DNA of 64,000 bases from Roseibium marinum (GTDB taxonomy: Bacteria; Pseudomonadota; Alphaproteobacteria; Rhizobiales; Stappiaceae), in the NCBI RefSeq assembly GCF_002906165.1, contig NZ_PPCN01000017.1, positions 27,584 through 91,583 of the forward strand. Reading direction: 5' to 3'. The translations under genes were made by a program, and so were the position numbers. Shown here one piece after another: positions 52,528 through 61,707 of the stretch. Below the pieces are notes generated by a model. It was not told the origin of the DNA. It saw only the letters and a program-made list of their open reading frames with translations, and searched no databases. The stretch's first letter is position 1, and each line of letters starts with the position of its first letter.

Positions 52528-52659
52528 ACAGCAAGGCTTTTCCTGGTGCAACACCGCCAGGACTACAATCGTGACCGTCTTCCGTGGTTGCCCGCACGGC
52601 TTTACCGCAGCTTTCGGGAAGCAATTCCGAGCATTCAGGAGCCCAAACGGGCTTCCTGA
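52516..52659 (+). CDS. Possible 47-residue basic small protein
   Basis: ATG 52516 follows AGGAG by 7 bases and the frame reads MTVHTARLFLVQHRQDYNRD to EPKRAS and a TGA at 52657. The protein is Arg-rich and matches no family I know. Strong ribosome site, promoter-like sequence and own terminator support expression. The transcript might instead work mainly as a small RNA; its 3' half folds into a hairpin near AGGAGCCC/GGGCTTCCT. Confidence 0.5.
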   Translation: MTVHTARLFLVQHRQDYNRDRLPWLPARLYRSFREAIPSIQEPKRAS

Positions 52660-52753
52660 ATCCCGGGCCCTATCCGAATGGCCCCAATAACAAGAAGATG
52701 ACCCCCAATTAGACGTTTATCATGCCCCGAACGTCTTCTCACCTGACTACAAG

Positions 52754-52780
52754 ACCCGGCTTCGGCCGGGTTTTTTGTTT
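52754..52780 (+). terminator. Intrinsic terminator ending the small-gene transcript
   Basis: ACCCGGC, a TTCG tetraloop and GCCGGGT form a compact stem at 52754-52771, followed by TTTTTTGTTTTC. It is also near the convergent ArsR gene end. Confidence 0.9.
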
Positions 52781-52816
52781 TCTTCACTATGAACTTTAAG
52801 GCAGGAGGCTCCGCAC

Positions 52817-53506
52817 CTATTCAGCCGGGAACAGCTTGCGCAGTTCCGCATCTCCTAGGGGTGAAACAGTCACGACCCTGCTGCCGGTTTGCCGGCGTAG
52901 CCAGGCTTGCTGTTGAAACCGGTCCAAAAGGGCGGCGCCGAGGCTGCCCGCAAGATGGTTGCGCCGCTCGCTCCAGTCGAGGCAAGCCCGGCAGAGCGGG
53001 CGCCGGCTGAGACCGAGGGCATCCAGATCGATGCCCAAACCGGAGACGAAACGCCTGCCGTGCTCTGTCAGGCCCAACCCGCCCTTGTCCGCCGAATCCG
53101 TCAGAAAGCCGCGGTTTTGAAGACTGTCGAAGATCCGCACGGCCATGTCGCCAGCCAGATGGTCGTAACACACCCGCGCCGTGCGCATTGCCGGATCCTT
53201 AGGACCTGTGCGGGTGCGCAGATGGCCCTTGCCGGCGGCAAGACCCATGACCGCTTCCACGACCGTGCCGACCTCTGGGCCGGACAGGGTGAAATACCGG
53301 TGCCGGCCCTGTTTGGCCTGGGTCAGCAGACCGCCGTCCATCAGTTTCTTCAGGTGGGAGCTTGCGGTCTGGCTGGTGATACCGGCCTCCGCGGCGAGCT
53401 CCGTTGCCGTCAGCGCCTTGCCGCTCATGAGGGCGCTCAAGATGTTGGCGCGGGCGGGATCTCCGATCAGCGACCCTATGCGGGCAATGTCCGGGCCATC
53501 TTTCAT
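52817..53506 (-). CDS. ArsR-family winged-helix regulator with C-terminal extension
   Basis: The 229-residue protein has an ArsR helix-turn-helix at residues ~10-85 (LTATELAAEAGITSQTASSH, then GRHRYFTLSG), and a longer C-terminal domain with a Cys pair (CRACLDW) that could bind metal or sense thiol stress. The start codon lies in a 17-bp tandem repeat. It is divergent from the NIPSNAP-to-monooxygenase gene cluster and is its likely repressor. Confidence 0.87.
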   Translation of the reverse strand: MKDGPDIARIGSLIGDPARANILSALMSGKALTATELAAEAGITSQTASSHLKKLMDGGLLTQAKQGRHRYFTLSGPEVGTVVEAVMGLAAGKGHLRTRTGPKDPAMRTARVCYDHLAGDMAVRIFDSLQNRGFLTDSADKGGLGLTEHGRRFVSGLGIDLDALGLSRRPLCRACLDWSERRNHLAGSLGAALLDRFQQQAWLRRQTGSRVVTVSPLGDAELRKLFPAE

Positions 53507-53558
53507 GGATAGATGGCTTTCATGGATAGATGGCCTTCATGAATTGATTGTCTTTCAT
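53501..53558 (-). promoter_or_regulatory. Tandem 17-bp repeat at the ArsR translation start
   Basis: TTTCATGGATAGATGGC occurs at 53501-53517 and again at 53518-53534, followed by partial copies. On the minus strand a short leader frame (MKDNQFMKAIYP, from about 53557 to a TGA at 53520) ends within the repeats just before the ArsR ATG at 53506. Confidence 0.6.
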
Positions 53559-53639
53559 GGTTCGATCCTCGTCGAAGCATTCCTGTCGCGGACCATGGCA
53601 CATGGAAACGGTCACTGGCAACGGAAAGGCAAGGACGTC

Positions 53640-53972
53640 ATGATCACCTGTTTCATCCGCTATCAAATCGACCCGACGAAAAGGCAGGCCTTCGAGCGCT
53701 ATGCCCGCAACTGGGGACAGGCGATTCCACGCTGCGGAGCGGATCTGATCGGTTATTTCGCGCCTCATGAAGGCTCGGCAACGCTGGCCTACGGCGTTTA
53801 TTCGATCGAAAATCTGGCTGCCTACGAGAGCTACCGGGCCCGTCTAGCGGCCGATCCGCTGGGGAAGGAGAATTATGCCTTCGCGCAGCAGGAAAAATTC
53901 ATCTTGCGGGAAGACCGCACTTTCCTGACACTCGCCTCCGCACCGCATGGAGAGGGAAGGGCCGCAGAATGA
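53640..53972 (+). CDS. NIPSNAP family protein
   Basis: The 110-residue protein has the NIPSNAP ferredoxin-like fold: MITCFIRYQIDPTKRQAFER, a GADLIGYFAPHEGSA strand pair and ENLAAYESYRARLAADP. Such small proteins are often associated with monooxygenases or catabolic genes but have no general activity. AAGGA is 5 bases before ATG 53640. It overlaps the next gene by ATGA. Confidence 0.85.
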   Translation: MITCFIRYQIDPTKRQAFERYARNWGQAIPRCGADLIGYFAPHEGSATLAYGVYSIENLAAYESYRARLAADPLGKENYAFAQQEKFILREDRTFLTLASAPHGEGRAAE

Positions 53973-54313
53973 TAGCAGTGATTTTCGAGGTGCTCCCGCA
54001 TGCGGACAAAAAGCAGGATTATCTCGCCATGGCCGCGGAAATGCGGTCGCTGGTCGATGAAATCGACGGATTTGTTTCCGTCGAACGCTTTCAGAGCCTG
54101 ACCGACCCGGAAAAGCTGCTGTCGCTTTCGTTCTTCCGGGACGAGGCCGCCCTGGCCGAATGGCGCCGGCTCACCCAGCACCGCAAGGCGCAAAAGGCGG
54201 GGCGAAGCGGTTATTTCCGCGACTATCGCCTGCGGGTCGCTCATGTGCTGAGGGACTACGGACTGGAAGACCGCGAACAAGCGCCTGAAGACAGCCGCGC
54301 GGCGAACGGCTGA
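53969..54313 (+). CDS. Antibiotic biosynthesis monooxygenase (ABM) domain protein
   Basis: The 114-residue protein shows the ABM/quinol monooxygenase pattern: IAVIFEVLPHADKKQDYLAM, GFVSVERFQSL and LSLSFFRDEAALAEWR. ABM proteins are dimeric cofactorless oxygenases or heme-degrading enzymes. The start overlaps the NIPSNAP stop (ATGA) and the stop overlaps the EamA start (TGATG). Confidence 0.87.
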   Translation: MIAVIFEVLPHADKKQDYLAMAAEMRSLVDEIDGFVSVERFQSLTDPEKLLSLSFFRDEAALAEWRRLTQHRKAQKAGRSGYFRDYRLRVAHVLRDYGLEDREQAPEDSRAANG

Positions 54314-55239
54314 TGCCCGTGCAAAACCGGTCCCTTGAATATGCTCTGCTGGGCTGCCTCGCCCTGCTTTGGGGCTCGTCCTACATGTGGATCAGCCTGG
54401 CGCTCGAGACGATCCCGCCGGCGACCCTGATCGCCATCCGGGTCGCTCTCGCCTGCGCGGTTCTCCTGGCGATCATGGCTTTCAGGGGCATTCGCATGCC
54501 CTTGGACAAGCGGTCCTGGTGGCAGTTCTTCGTTCAGTCGCTGGTCAACAGCACCGGGCCCTGGCTGCTTCTTGCCTGGGGTCAGCAATATGCAGGCACG
54601 GCGGTTTCCAGCGTGCTGAATTCAACGTCGCCGCTTTGGGTCTTTGCCCTTTCCTATCTGCTCCTGAAGAGCGGTCAGCGCCCCGGCAGGCTGCAGTTCA
54701 CAGGGGCCATGGCAGGCTTTTGCGGGATCGTGCTGATCGTCGGGGTGGGAGCGCTGGAGGATATCGGGCAAAATCTCCTGCCCCAGCTCGCGGTGCTTTT
54801 CAGTGCGGTTCTTTACGGTTTCGCGGCCCTGCGCGGGCGTGTTTTTTCCGGCCTGCCGCCCATCGTATCGGCAATTGGTACATTGTTGTGCTCCTGTCTC
54901 GTTCTGATACCGATGAGCCTGATCGCCGACCGGCCATGGCAGCTGGAGCCGGATCTGACGGCTCTGGGAGCCGCCGCGATACTTGGCATTGCCTGTACGG
55001 CCCTGGCCTTTCTGATCTATTTTCGTCTGCTGAGGACGCTGGGACCCATGGGAACCGCCAGCCAGGCCTATCTGCGATCCGGGATCGGTGTGTTCCTCGG
55101 CGTCGTGTTCCTGTCGGAGACTCTCGATCTGGAGACATTCGCCGGAATCTGCCTTGCCATATTCGGGGTTGTTCTGATCAACTGGCCCAAGAATAACAAA
55201 TCGCAAGTCACGCCCGCTGTGGGCAAGGAGGTGTCATGA
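54313..55239 (+). CDS. EamA/DMT-superfamily exporter
   Basis: The 308-residue membrane protein has ten predicted spans in two EamA repeats: LLWGSSYMWISLALETIPPA in the first and the AYLRSGIGVFLGVVFLSETL signature in the second. DMT transporters usually export amino acids or small metabolites. It overlaps its neighbours at both ends, so it belongs to the same operon as the oxygenase genes. Confidence 0.9.
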   Translation: MPVQNRSLEYALLGCLALLWGSSYMWISLALETIPPATLIAIRVALACAVLLAIMAFRGIRMPLDKRSWWQFFVQSLVNSTGPWLLLAWGQQYAGTAVSSVLNSTSPLWVFALSYLLLKSGQRPGRLQFTGAMAGFCGIVLIVGVGALEDIGQNLLPQLAVLFSAVLYGFAALRGRVFSGLPPIVSAIGTLLCSCLVLIPMSLIADRPWQLEPDLTALGAAAILGIACTALAFLIYFRLLRTLGPMGTASQAYLRSGIGVFLGVVFLSETLDLETFAGICLAIFGVVLINWPKNNKSQVTPAVGKEVS

Positions 55240-55658
55240 GTGTCCTGACCGTTTATGAGGCGGGGTCCCGGCCGTCGCAACGGGCCAATCCGGACTATTT
55301 TACCGGAACGGTCTGGCAGGATCCCGTGATTCAGGCGCCCGCGCCCGCCAGCCTGCGCGCACTCAGGGTCACTTTCGAACCCGGAGCGCGGACCAACTGG
55401 CATACGCATCCGTTTGGCCAGACCCTGCAGGTCCTCGACGGCGCGGGGTTCATTCATGTGTGGGGACAGGAGAAGCTCTCCATTCTTCCCGGCGACGTGA
55501 TCTGGATCCCGCCGGACGTGAAGCACTGGCACGGCGCGGGCCCGAATACCTCCCTGGTCCATCTGGCAATGCAGGAGGAACGGGACGGCAGGACGGTCGA
55601 CTGGATGGAGCCTGTCGAGGAGGGGACTTATGCCGGGGGCATCGAAGCGCGGCGGTAG
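55236..55658 (+). CDS. Cupin domain protein
   Basis: The 140-residue protein has both cupin motifs: TNWHTHPFGQTLQVLDGAG (metal His residues) and ILPGDVIWIPPDVKHWHGAG. Small cupins like this (similar to carboxymuconolactone or quercetin-type partners) can be enzymes or sensors. ATG 55236 overlaps the EamA stop by ATGA. Confidence 0.88.
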   Translation: MSVLTVYEAGSRPSQRANPDYFTGTVWQDPVIQAPAPASLRALRVTFEPGARTNWHTHPFGQTLQVLDGAGFIHVWGQEKLSILPGDVIWIPPDVKHWHGAGPNTSLVHLAMQEERDGRTVDWMEPVEEGTYAGGIEARR

Positions 55659-55717
55659 GGACTGTCGATTTTCTGGTTCCATCGCGGAGCCGGAGCGCTG
55701 AGACAAAGACAAATCAC

Positions 55718-56863
55718 ATGAAAATCGCCATTGCCGGTGCCGGGATCGGCGGCCTGGCCGTCGCCATCCTGATCGAGCGCCTCGGCCACGAGATTTCCGT
55801 CTTCGAACAGTTTCACGAACCTGCTCCGGTCGGGTCCGGACTGATGATCCAGCCGGTCGGGCTGGAGGTTTTGAGACTTGCCGGTGCTGCGGAGGCGGTT
55901 CAGGCGCATGCCACGCCGATAGCACGGGTGCTCGGGCATTCCGCGATGACCGGGCGCCGGGTCCTTGACGTCTCCTACGGCAGGACGCCCGGTCTTGGCA
56001 TTCACCGCGCGTCGCTGTTTTTTGCGCTCTATGAACGGGCGCGCGGCCTGAATCTGTCCTGGCATTCCGGTCGCAGGGTGAGCGGATTTGATGACGGGCG
56101 GCTGCAGTTCGAGGGCGGATCCGTCTCGGAGGAGTTCGATCTTGTCATCGACGCCTCCGGTGCCAATTCGGTTCTGTCGCCGCTGAAGGCGCGTACGCTC
56201 GCCTTCGGCGCGATCTGGGGAACGGTCGACTGGGTGCCGGGCGTTCTGCCCGACGATCACCTGTCGCAGCGCTACCGCCGCGCAGACCGGATGATCGGCG
56301 TGCTGCCGGTCGGCCGGATGCCCGGTGATGACTGCCGGAAAGCCGCCTTCTTCTGGTCGTTGAGGCAGGGAGGCTATGATGACTGGCGGCGCGCGGGATT
56401 ACGATCCTGGAAAGACGAGGCGCTGTCGCTCTGGCCGGAAGCCGGGCCGTTCATCGACCAGATTGGAGATCCGGACCAGATGACCATGGCGCGTTACAGC
56501 CACGGCACGCTCAAGAAGGTCTGGAACGGCCGGATCGTCTTCATCGGCGATGCAGCTCATCGCGCCAGCCCGCAGCTCGGGCAGGGGGCCAACATGGCGC
56601 TTCTGGATGCGGCCGCGCTTGCGCGCGCTCTGGAAACCTTGCCTGCTGACCTGGCGCTGCCCGCCTATGGCCGGGCAAGGCGCTGGCATGTCGGTGTCTA
56701 CCAGGCCTTCAGCGCGGTGTTCACGCCCGCCTACCAGAGCGACAGCAGATGGCTGCCGGCGCTGAGGGACCATGTGCTTTTTCCGGCAAGCCGCATCCCG
56801 CCGGTGCCCGCGCTGCTCTCCCGCCTGATTGCCGGAACGCTGGTGCCGTCCGGCGCAATTTGA
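55718..56863 (+). CDS. FAD-dependent monooxygenase (PHBH/UbiH-like)
   Basis: The 381-residue flavoprotein has GAGIGGLAVAILIERLGHEI (FAD-binding), DLVIDASGANSVLSPLKA (DG-like motif) and GRIVFIGDAAHRASPQLGQG (the second FAD motif). It hydroxylates an aromatic or similar substrate with NAD(P)H. Start ATG 55718 follows a 59-base gap after the cupin gene. With the ABM, cupin and exporter genes this suggests conversion and export of a small aromatic or redox-active compound under ArsR control. Confidence 0.9.
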   Translation: MKIAIAGAGIGGLAVAILIERLGHEISVFEQFHEPAPVGSGLMIQPVGLEVLRLAGAAEAVQAHATPIARVLGHSAMTGRRVLDVSYGRTPGLGIHRASLFFALYERARGLNLSWHSGRRVSGFDDGRLQFEGGSVSEEFDLVIDASGANSVLSPLKARTLAFGAIWGTVDWVPGVLPDDHLSQRYRRADRMIGVLPVGRMPGDDCRKAAFFWSLRQGGYDDWRRAGLRSWKDEALSLWPEAGPFIDQIGDPDQMTMARYSHGTLKKVWNGRIVFIGDAAHRASPQLGQGANMALLDAAALARALETLPADLALPAYGRARRWHVGVYQAFSAVFTPAYQSDSRWLPALRDHVLFPASRIPPVPALLSRLIAGTLVPSGAI

Positions 56864-57062
56864 CGGGTCAACTCCGGCAAGCAGGTTGTGTTGCTTCCTT
56901 TCCTTTGGTTCCAGGTTGTGGTTCCATTCGAAATGCGGCCCTCCTGAAACTGGTAGCCAGGCCTGACAGGGGAGGATGGAAACCATCCCGCTTTGGCGGA
57001 ATTTCCTGCGGTGAAGCAAACCGTTGAAGAGCGGGGCCGCTCCGGGGGTGCGAGAGGGTGCG

Positions 57063-60026
57063 ATGACGGGAAGGTTTTTGAGAACGCTTGTCGTTTCCCT
57101 GCTGATTGCGCTCGTTTCCGCCATTGCACTGCTGTTTGTCTTTTACGCAGCCAAACCACCCGAACCCGAAATTCTGGTCAACGGCGAACCGGTCAAACGC
57201 TTTGCCAATATCGACCAGACTGACGTGCATCTGACGCTCACGATTCCGCATGCGGATGGCACGGTCTCGGCCGCACTGATCCTTTACGGCATGGAATTCC
57301 AGAGCGCGACATTCGATAGCGGCGAGGTAACGTTTGCAGCCTTTGTGGTGCCGTACGGAGGAACGAACGTTGTCCTGGAAATGCGCAGGCACATCGGTCC
57401 CGTCACCTTTCGTAACCGGATCACGCTTGGCATTTCAGCAAGGGTTGGAGCGCGGATAAACCCGGTTCTGGAAGTGCCGGCGGTGACCTGGAGCAACCGC
57501 GTTGAGGTGTCAGGAACCGCGGCGCCCGGCAGCAGGTTGACATTTCTCGTTGATGGCGAGCCCCTTGACTCCAGTTCCGGAAGTTCCGGACCAGGCAGGG
57601 TTTCTGTCAATCCAGGCGGGCGTTTCGAGAAGGTACTTGAATTGCCGGAGCCTGGTGAGCACACAATCCAGGTGAAGGCGGAGCGGTGGTCGTCAGAGGA
57701 AGAGCCGCTGCTTTCGGACGAGAAAACGGTTCGATACCAGGCCACCTTGCCGCCACTTGTCGAGCGGAAGCTGGCGATCAACATCGGTTTTGACGAAATC
57801 AACTGGACCATGCGGGCAAGGTTCCGCGCCGGTGATCCGCGCCTGCTGGCTCTCGAAACGGGCGAGGCCTCCAGGGAGACTTTCCTGCGAGCGATTTTCG
57901 GCGACATTCTCCTCAACAGAACCAGCTATAGCTCTCGGAAAATCGGAAATTTGCGGGTCGGCACTGACGAGGACCAGACCTGGATCGAAGTGGACAGCCA
58001 TGTCAGAAGCTCCAGGTTGGAAGGGATCTCCAGGCTTGCCGTTGATCGTAGGATCGGTTCCGATAGCGTGGCCGACCTGGAGACAATCCAGATCAGGTCG
58101 AGCGGTCCCCGCCTCACCGGGTATTTTCCAGCCCCCACGAGGGTCTTCGACCAGACTGTTCTGTGGACTGGCAGTGAGGCAGCGGAAGGGTCGGTTGGGG
58201 TTTTCCTTCAGCCCGCCTCAGCTCCTCTTTCTCTCCGGGCGCTGGTGCCCTCCGACATCGTTCCGGAAATGTTCGAAAGCCTGATCTACAAGCTGATCGT
58301 GCTCATACCCGTCTTTTGGTTCCTGGTGTTGCTGCGCGACGGGCTGTTCGGATCATCCCCTCGATACACCGGGCTGGCGCAAGACATCGTTGTGCTCGGC
58401 GTGCTCGGGATCTTCTCGACGCTGCACTACCTGGTCGGGGACATAGGATACCTCCTGGATACACACTTTGGTGACTTGCCGGGAGGCTGGGTGGTCGCGC
58501 AGGCCGTTTTCACGCTTGCGGCCATCCTTCTGCTGCTTGGGCTGGTCCGGCTTCTGGCGGGAATCGTGAAGGCGGCGGGCGGGAGCCAAATCGTCGGTGT
58601 TGCTGCCGGTGATTTTGGCCGTATCGTCACCCTGGGGCTGTTCTGGGGTGTGCCGCTCCATCTTTTCTATCTGCTGGGTCAACTCCTCCGGAGCATACGC
58701 TATGAAGAGGTGTTCCTGCTGAGCTACACAGGCTTCGTTCTGGCCTGGCTGGTCTGCGCCGCAATCGCTTTTTCGCTGATGCTTCATGGCCATGCCCGGG
58801 TGCGGGCAGTTCTGGGCAGGGGAACCGCAATCACATGGCTCCCGGCGCTCGCCGCGCTTGGTGCCGTTCTCTTCCTCAGTTATCCGCAAACCTTCGAATG
58901 GGCGCCCGAGACCGAACAGTTCCAGCAGCAATTCACCGGCGTTTTTTATGCTGTGCTGGCATTCATGAGCCGGGTCGGATCGGTTACGCCGCTCGCGGCC
59001 ATGGTGCTTGCCTGCGTCGCGCTGTTTTCGATTGGCGAATTTAGAAAGCGTGACCATGCCCGGCGCATGGCGCTGCTGCTGTTTGCCGGTGTGCTTGTGG
59101 GAACCGGCTCCGTCTGGTTCGTGGTGCCGGTTCCGCTTTTGATTGCCCTGTTGCTGTTTCCGGTCCTTGTCTGGCCCGACAATGCCCGCACTGCCATCCT
59201 GGCTGCAAACGGTGAGGTCATTTTACAGGACCGTGCCGAGTTGCTGGAACACGCCAGCAGGAATGCCACGAACCATGGCTCCGGCGGCGGTTGGTTCGGG
59301 CTGGGGCTCTTCGGCTTGAAGGAGGAGGAAAAGAAAAGGCTCAACAGCCACAAGGAGCCGATGGCCACCTTGCCGGATGGCAAGAAGATGCCTGCAAGCG
59401 AGCTTGTCTTTGCCTTCGGTCCCCGCTCCCGGTCGTCGGACAACGCCCTGGAAGCCCTGAAGGTGGGGGGCTGGGGGAGCCTGGTTCTGGTGTTTATTTA
59501 CGCATTGCCAACGTTCATTCAGCCGCGCGCGGGCGACGACTTTCCTTATCTCTGGGCCCTGATCCGAGTGTTTTCCGTTGGTGGATACTGGTTGATCGGA
59601 GCGTTTTTTCTCGGATATTTCTATGAATCGATCAAGGGGACGACCGGCTGGAAAAAAGGCGGCTGGCTGGCCCTTGCCATATCGCTGGCACTCGAACCCA
59701 TGAGTATGGTCTTTGCGGACACTGTGGTCGACTATGCGGCCATCGCCGTGTCCGTTGTCCAGCGGTTCGCGTATTTCATGCTCGTCGGGTTCTTCGCCTT
59801 CGATCTGAAGACGTTCAAGGCCCTGAAGACCGACAAGGTCGCCTGGAGCACCTTCCCGCAATTGACCGGGCTCTCGGTGATGCAGGCGTCTCTCTCGCTG
59901 GTGATTGCCGGGACCGGGGCGGTGCTGACCACGGTTTTTTCCGGGCAACTGGCAACCGTTCTGGCGCAGGTGGCCGCCGCCCTGATCCCGGTGATCAGCA
60001 CCGTGCAACCCGCGCTGCAGCCTTGA
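57063..60026 (+). CDS. Large polytopic membrane protein with periplasmic Ig-like region, unknown
   Basis: The 987 residues comprise an N-terminal span (6-28), a long beta-rich extracytoplasmic part (to ~395) including an Ig-like stretch (TWSNRVEVSGTAAPGSRLTF), about a dozen membrane spans from ~400 onward, and a soluble loop (~700-790) with GSGGGWFGLGLFGLKEEEKK and LPDGKKMPASELVFAFG. I recognise no family. ATG 57063 is preceded by GAGAGGG; 57024 is an alternative. It is transcribed alone, before a two-component system in the opposite direction. Confidence 0.7.
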   Translation: MTGRFLRTLVVSLLIALVSAIALLFVFYAAKPPEPEILVNGEPVKRFANIDQTDVHLTLTIPHADGTVSAALILYGMEFQSATFDSGEVTFAAFVVPYGGTNVVLEMRRHIGPVTFRNRITLGISARVGARINPVLEVPAVTWSNRVEVSGTAAPGSRLTFLVDGEPLDSSSGSSGPGRVSVNPGGRFEKVLELPEPGEHTIQVKAERWSSEEEPLLSDEKTVRYQATLPPLVERKLAINIGFDEINWTMRARFRAGDPRLLALETGEASRETFLRAIFGDILLNRTSYSSRKIGNLRVGTDEDQTWIEVDSHVRSSRLEGISRLAVDRRIGSDSVADLETIQIRSSGPRLTGYFPAPTRVFDQTVLWTGSEAAEGSVGVFLQPASAPLSLRALVPSDIVPEMFESLIYKLIVLIPVFWFLVLLRDGLFGSSPRYTGLAQDIVVLGVLGIFSTLHYLVGDIGYLLDTHFGDLPGGWVVAQAVFTLAAILLLLGLVRLLAGIVKAAGGSQIVGVAAGDFGRIVTLGLFWGVPLHLFYLLGQLLRSIRYEEVFLLSYTGFVLAWLVCAAIAFSLMLHGHARVRAVLGRGTAITWLPALAALGAVLFLSYPQTFEWAPETEQFQQQFTGVFYAVLAFMSRVGSVTPLAAMVLACVALFSIGEFRKRDHARRMALLLFAGVLVGTGSVWFVVPVPLLIALLLFPVLVWPDNARTAILAANGEVILQDRAELLEHASRNATNHGSGGGWFGLGLFGLKEEEKKRLNSHKEPMATLPDGKKMPASELVFAFGPRSRSSDNALEALKVGGWGSLVLVFIYALPTFIQPRAGDDFPYLWALIRVFSVGGYWLIGAFFLGYFYESIKGTTGWKKGGWLALAISLALEPMSMVFADTVVDYAAIAVSVVQRFAYFMLVGFFAFDLKTFKALKTDKVAWSTFPQLTGLSVMQASLSLVIAGTGAVLTTVFSGQLATVLAQVAAALIPVISTVQPALQP

Positions 60027-60261
60027 CCAGCAATTGCCGTTCACAAGCTGGGAGCCAGACGCCCGCTAAGGGCCTCTTCCGTTGAAAAACTCCGATGTGA
60101 GCGATGCAGGAGGCAACAGGCATGCTCGAACGAAACGCTTCAACCCTCCCAAGATGATCGCCAGGATCGGAATGGACGTTGCGGGTCAAATGTCTGGTCT
60201 GACCCTTGAACGCGCTTTCGCATTTCAAAAAGGCCGCCCGGCGAAGGCTCCCGGTCCATCC
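60027..60261. other. Intergenic region after the large membrane protein
   Basis: No gene is supported. A short dyad GGGTCA (60183-60188) with TGACCC (60200-60205) is present but lacks a T run. It lies between convergent genes. Confidence 0.4.
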
Positions 60262-61707
60262 CTATCGATCCGTTCCCATCGGTAGCCGTATAATTGCTTC
60301 AAGCCCGCCTTCGGGCTGGTTCGTCAGCATGATCGTACCGCCATGGGCATGAACGATGGAGCGGGCGATGGCCAGTCCGAGGCCGATTCCACCTGTCTCC
60401 TCACTGCGGGATTCTTCAAGCCGTACAAAGGGTTCGAACACGTCTTTCAACCTGTCTTCGGGGATACCTGGACCCTGGTCCTGAATGCGGATGACAACCT
60501 CTCCAGCCTTTACCGCGGCGGAGACCGAGACATTTTTGCCGTAGCGGATCGCGTTTTCGATGAGATTGCGCAGCGCCCGTTTGAGGGCCATCGGACGGCA
60601 GGAGAGAATGATCCTGCCGGCAACATCGACTGAAATGTCATGTCCCAGGTCCTGCTGATCCGCGGCCAGGGCTTCCACAATGGCGCCGATGTCCGCATTT
60701 TGCGCCTCGTCGGCATGGGCCTCGTCCCGGGCAAAGCGCAGGGTCGCCTCGGTCATCGCCGCCATTTCTTCCAGCGTCTCGATCATCTTCTCGCGGTTTT
60801 CATCGTCATCGACGAATTCGGCCCGCAGCCGCAGCGACGTGATCGGTGTCCTCAGGTCATGGCTGATGGCCGCCAGCATACGTGTGCGGTCGCGGACAAA
60901 CCGGGTGATCCGGTCCTGCATTTCGTTGAAAGCGGTCGTGAGTGCCTGAACTTCCCGCGGGCCGCTAGGCCGCAGCGGTTCAAGGTTTTCGCCGCGACCG
61001 AGCCTTTCGGCCGAAACGGCCAGTTCCTTCAAGGGGCGTGTGACCCGCCGCACCGCCAGGCCGATAATGATGACTGCGGCGAGCGCTGTCAGACCCAACT
61101 GCACCAGCAGAGGAATGAAGGCGCCGCGAGGTGGCCGGTAGCTGGTGGCGACATTCAGCCAGCGCCCGTCCGACATCGGTATGGACAGCGCCAGGTCTTC
61201 CGGCCGGTTCATGATCTTTTTCAGGTCGCGGGGCCGTTCATGCCTGGGCACCGCGCGCCAGCTCGGAGGATCGTCCGGTCTGGACTCCTGCCCGCGCGGA
61301 CCCCGCCTTTCATCGGCGTGTATATTGAGATGCGCGGTCTTGCCCCGGTCAAGCTGGGCGTTGAGATAGCCCTGCAGGCGCTGTTCGACACTGGAAACGC
61401 CGGGTTCTGGCGCCAGCGGCGTATCTCCCAGCCAGAAAACCGCGAATCGGCTGCTGCTGGCTTCCACAACCCGCTCCTGCAAGGACATCGGGGTGTCTTC
61501 CAGAAGTTCGGCGATGGATACTGCCCGCGTCAGGAGGCTGTCTCTTGCAACGGCGACCATTGCAATGCGCCGCTCATCCTGAAAGATCCAGATGCTCAGG
61601 GCCTGGGCCGCGACGATGGCGGCCAGCAGCAGCACGACAAGCTGCGAGGCCAGAGACCTGGGCCACAGATACAAAAGTGCCTTGCGGATGCGGGCTGGAA
61701 AACTCAT
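60262..61707 (-). CDS. Sensor histidine kinase
   Basis: The 481-residue protein has two membrane spans (about 18-42 and 197-220) around a periplasmic sensor, a HAMP domain (220-272), and a kinase core with phospho-accepting His283 in AISHDLRTPIT, N-box NLIENAIRYG, and G boxes DQGPGIPED and GGIGLGLAIA. The sensor contains a charged PRHERPRDL stretch. Its start overlaps the response regulator stop by ATGA. It probably senses an envelope signal and partners with the regulator at 61704-62444. Confidence 0.94.
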   Translation of the reverse strand: MSFPARIRKALLYLWPRSLASQLVVLLLAAIVAAQALSIWIFQDERRIAMVAVARDSLLTRAVSIAELLEDTPMSLQERVVEASSSRFAVFWLGDTPLAPEPGVSSVEQRLQGYLNAQLDRGKTAHLNIHADERRGPRGQESRPDDPPSWRAVPRHERPRDLKKIMNRPEDLALSIPMSDGRWLNVATSYRPPRGAFIPLLVQLGLTALAAVIIIGLAVRRVTRPLKELAVSAERLGRGENLEPLRPSGPREVQALTTAFNEMQDRITRFVRDRTRMLAAISHDLRTPITSLRLRAEFVDDDENREKMIETLEEMAAMTEATLRFARDEAHADEAQNADIGAIVEALAADQQDLGHDISVDVAGRIILSCRPMALKRALRNLIENAIRYGKNVSVSAAVKAGEVVIRIQDQGPGIPEDRLKDVFEPFVRLEESRSEETGGIGLGLAIARSIVHAHGGTIMLTNQPEGGLEAIIRLPMGTDR

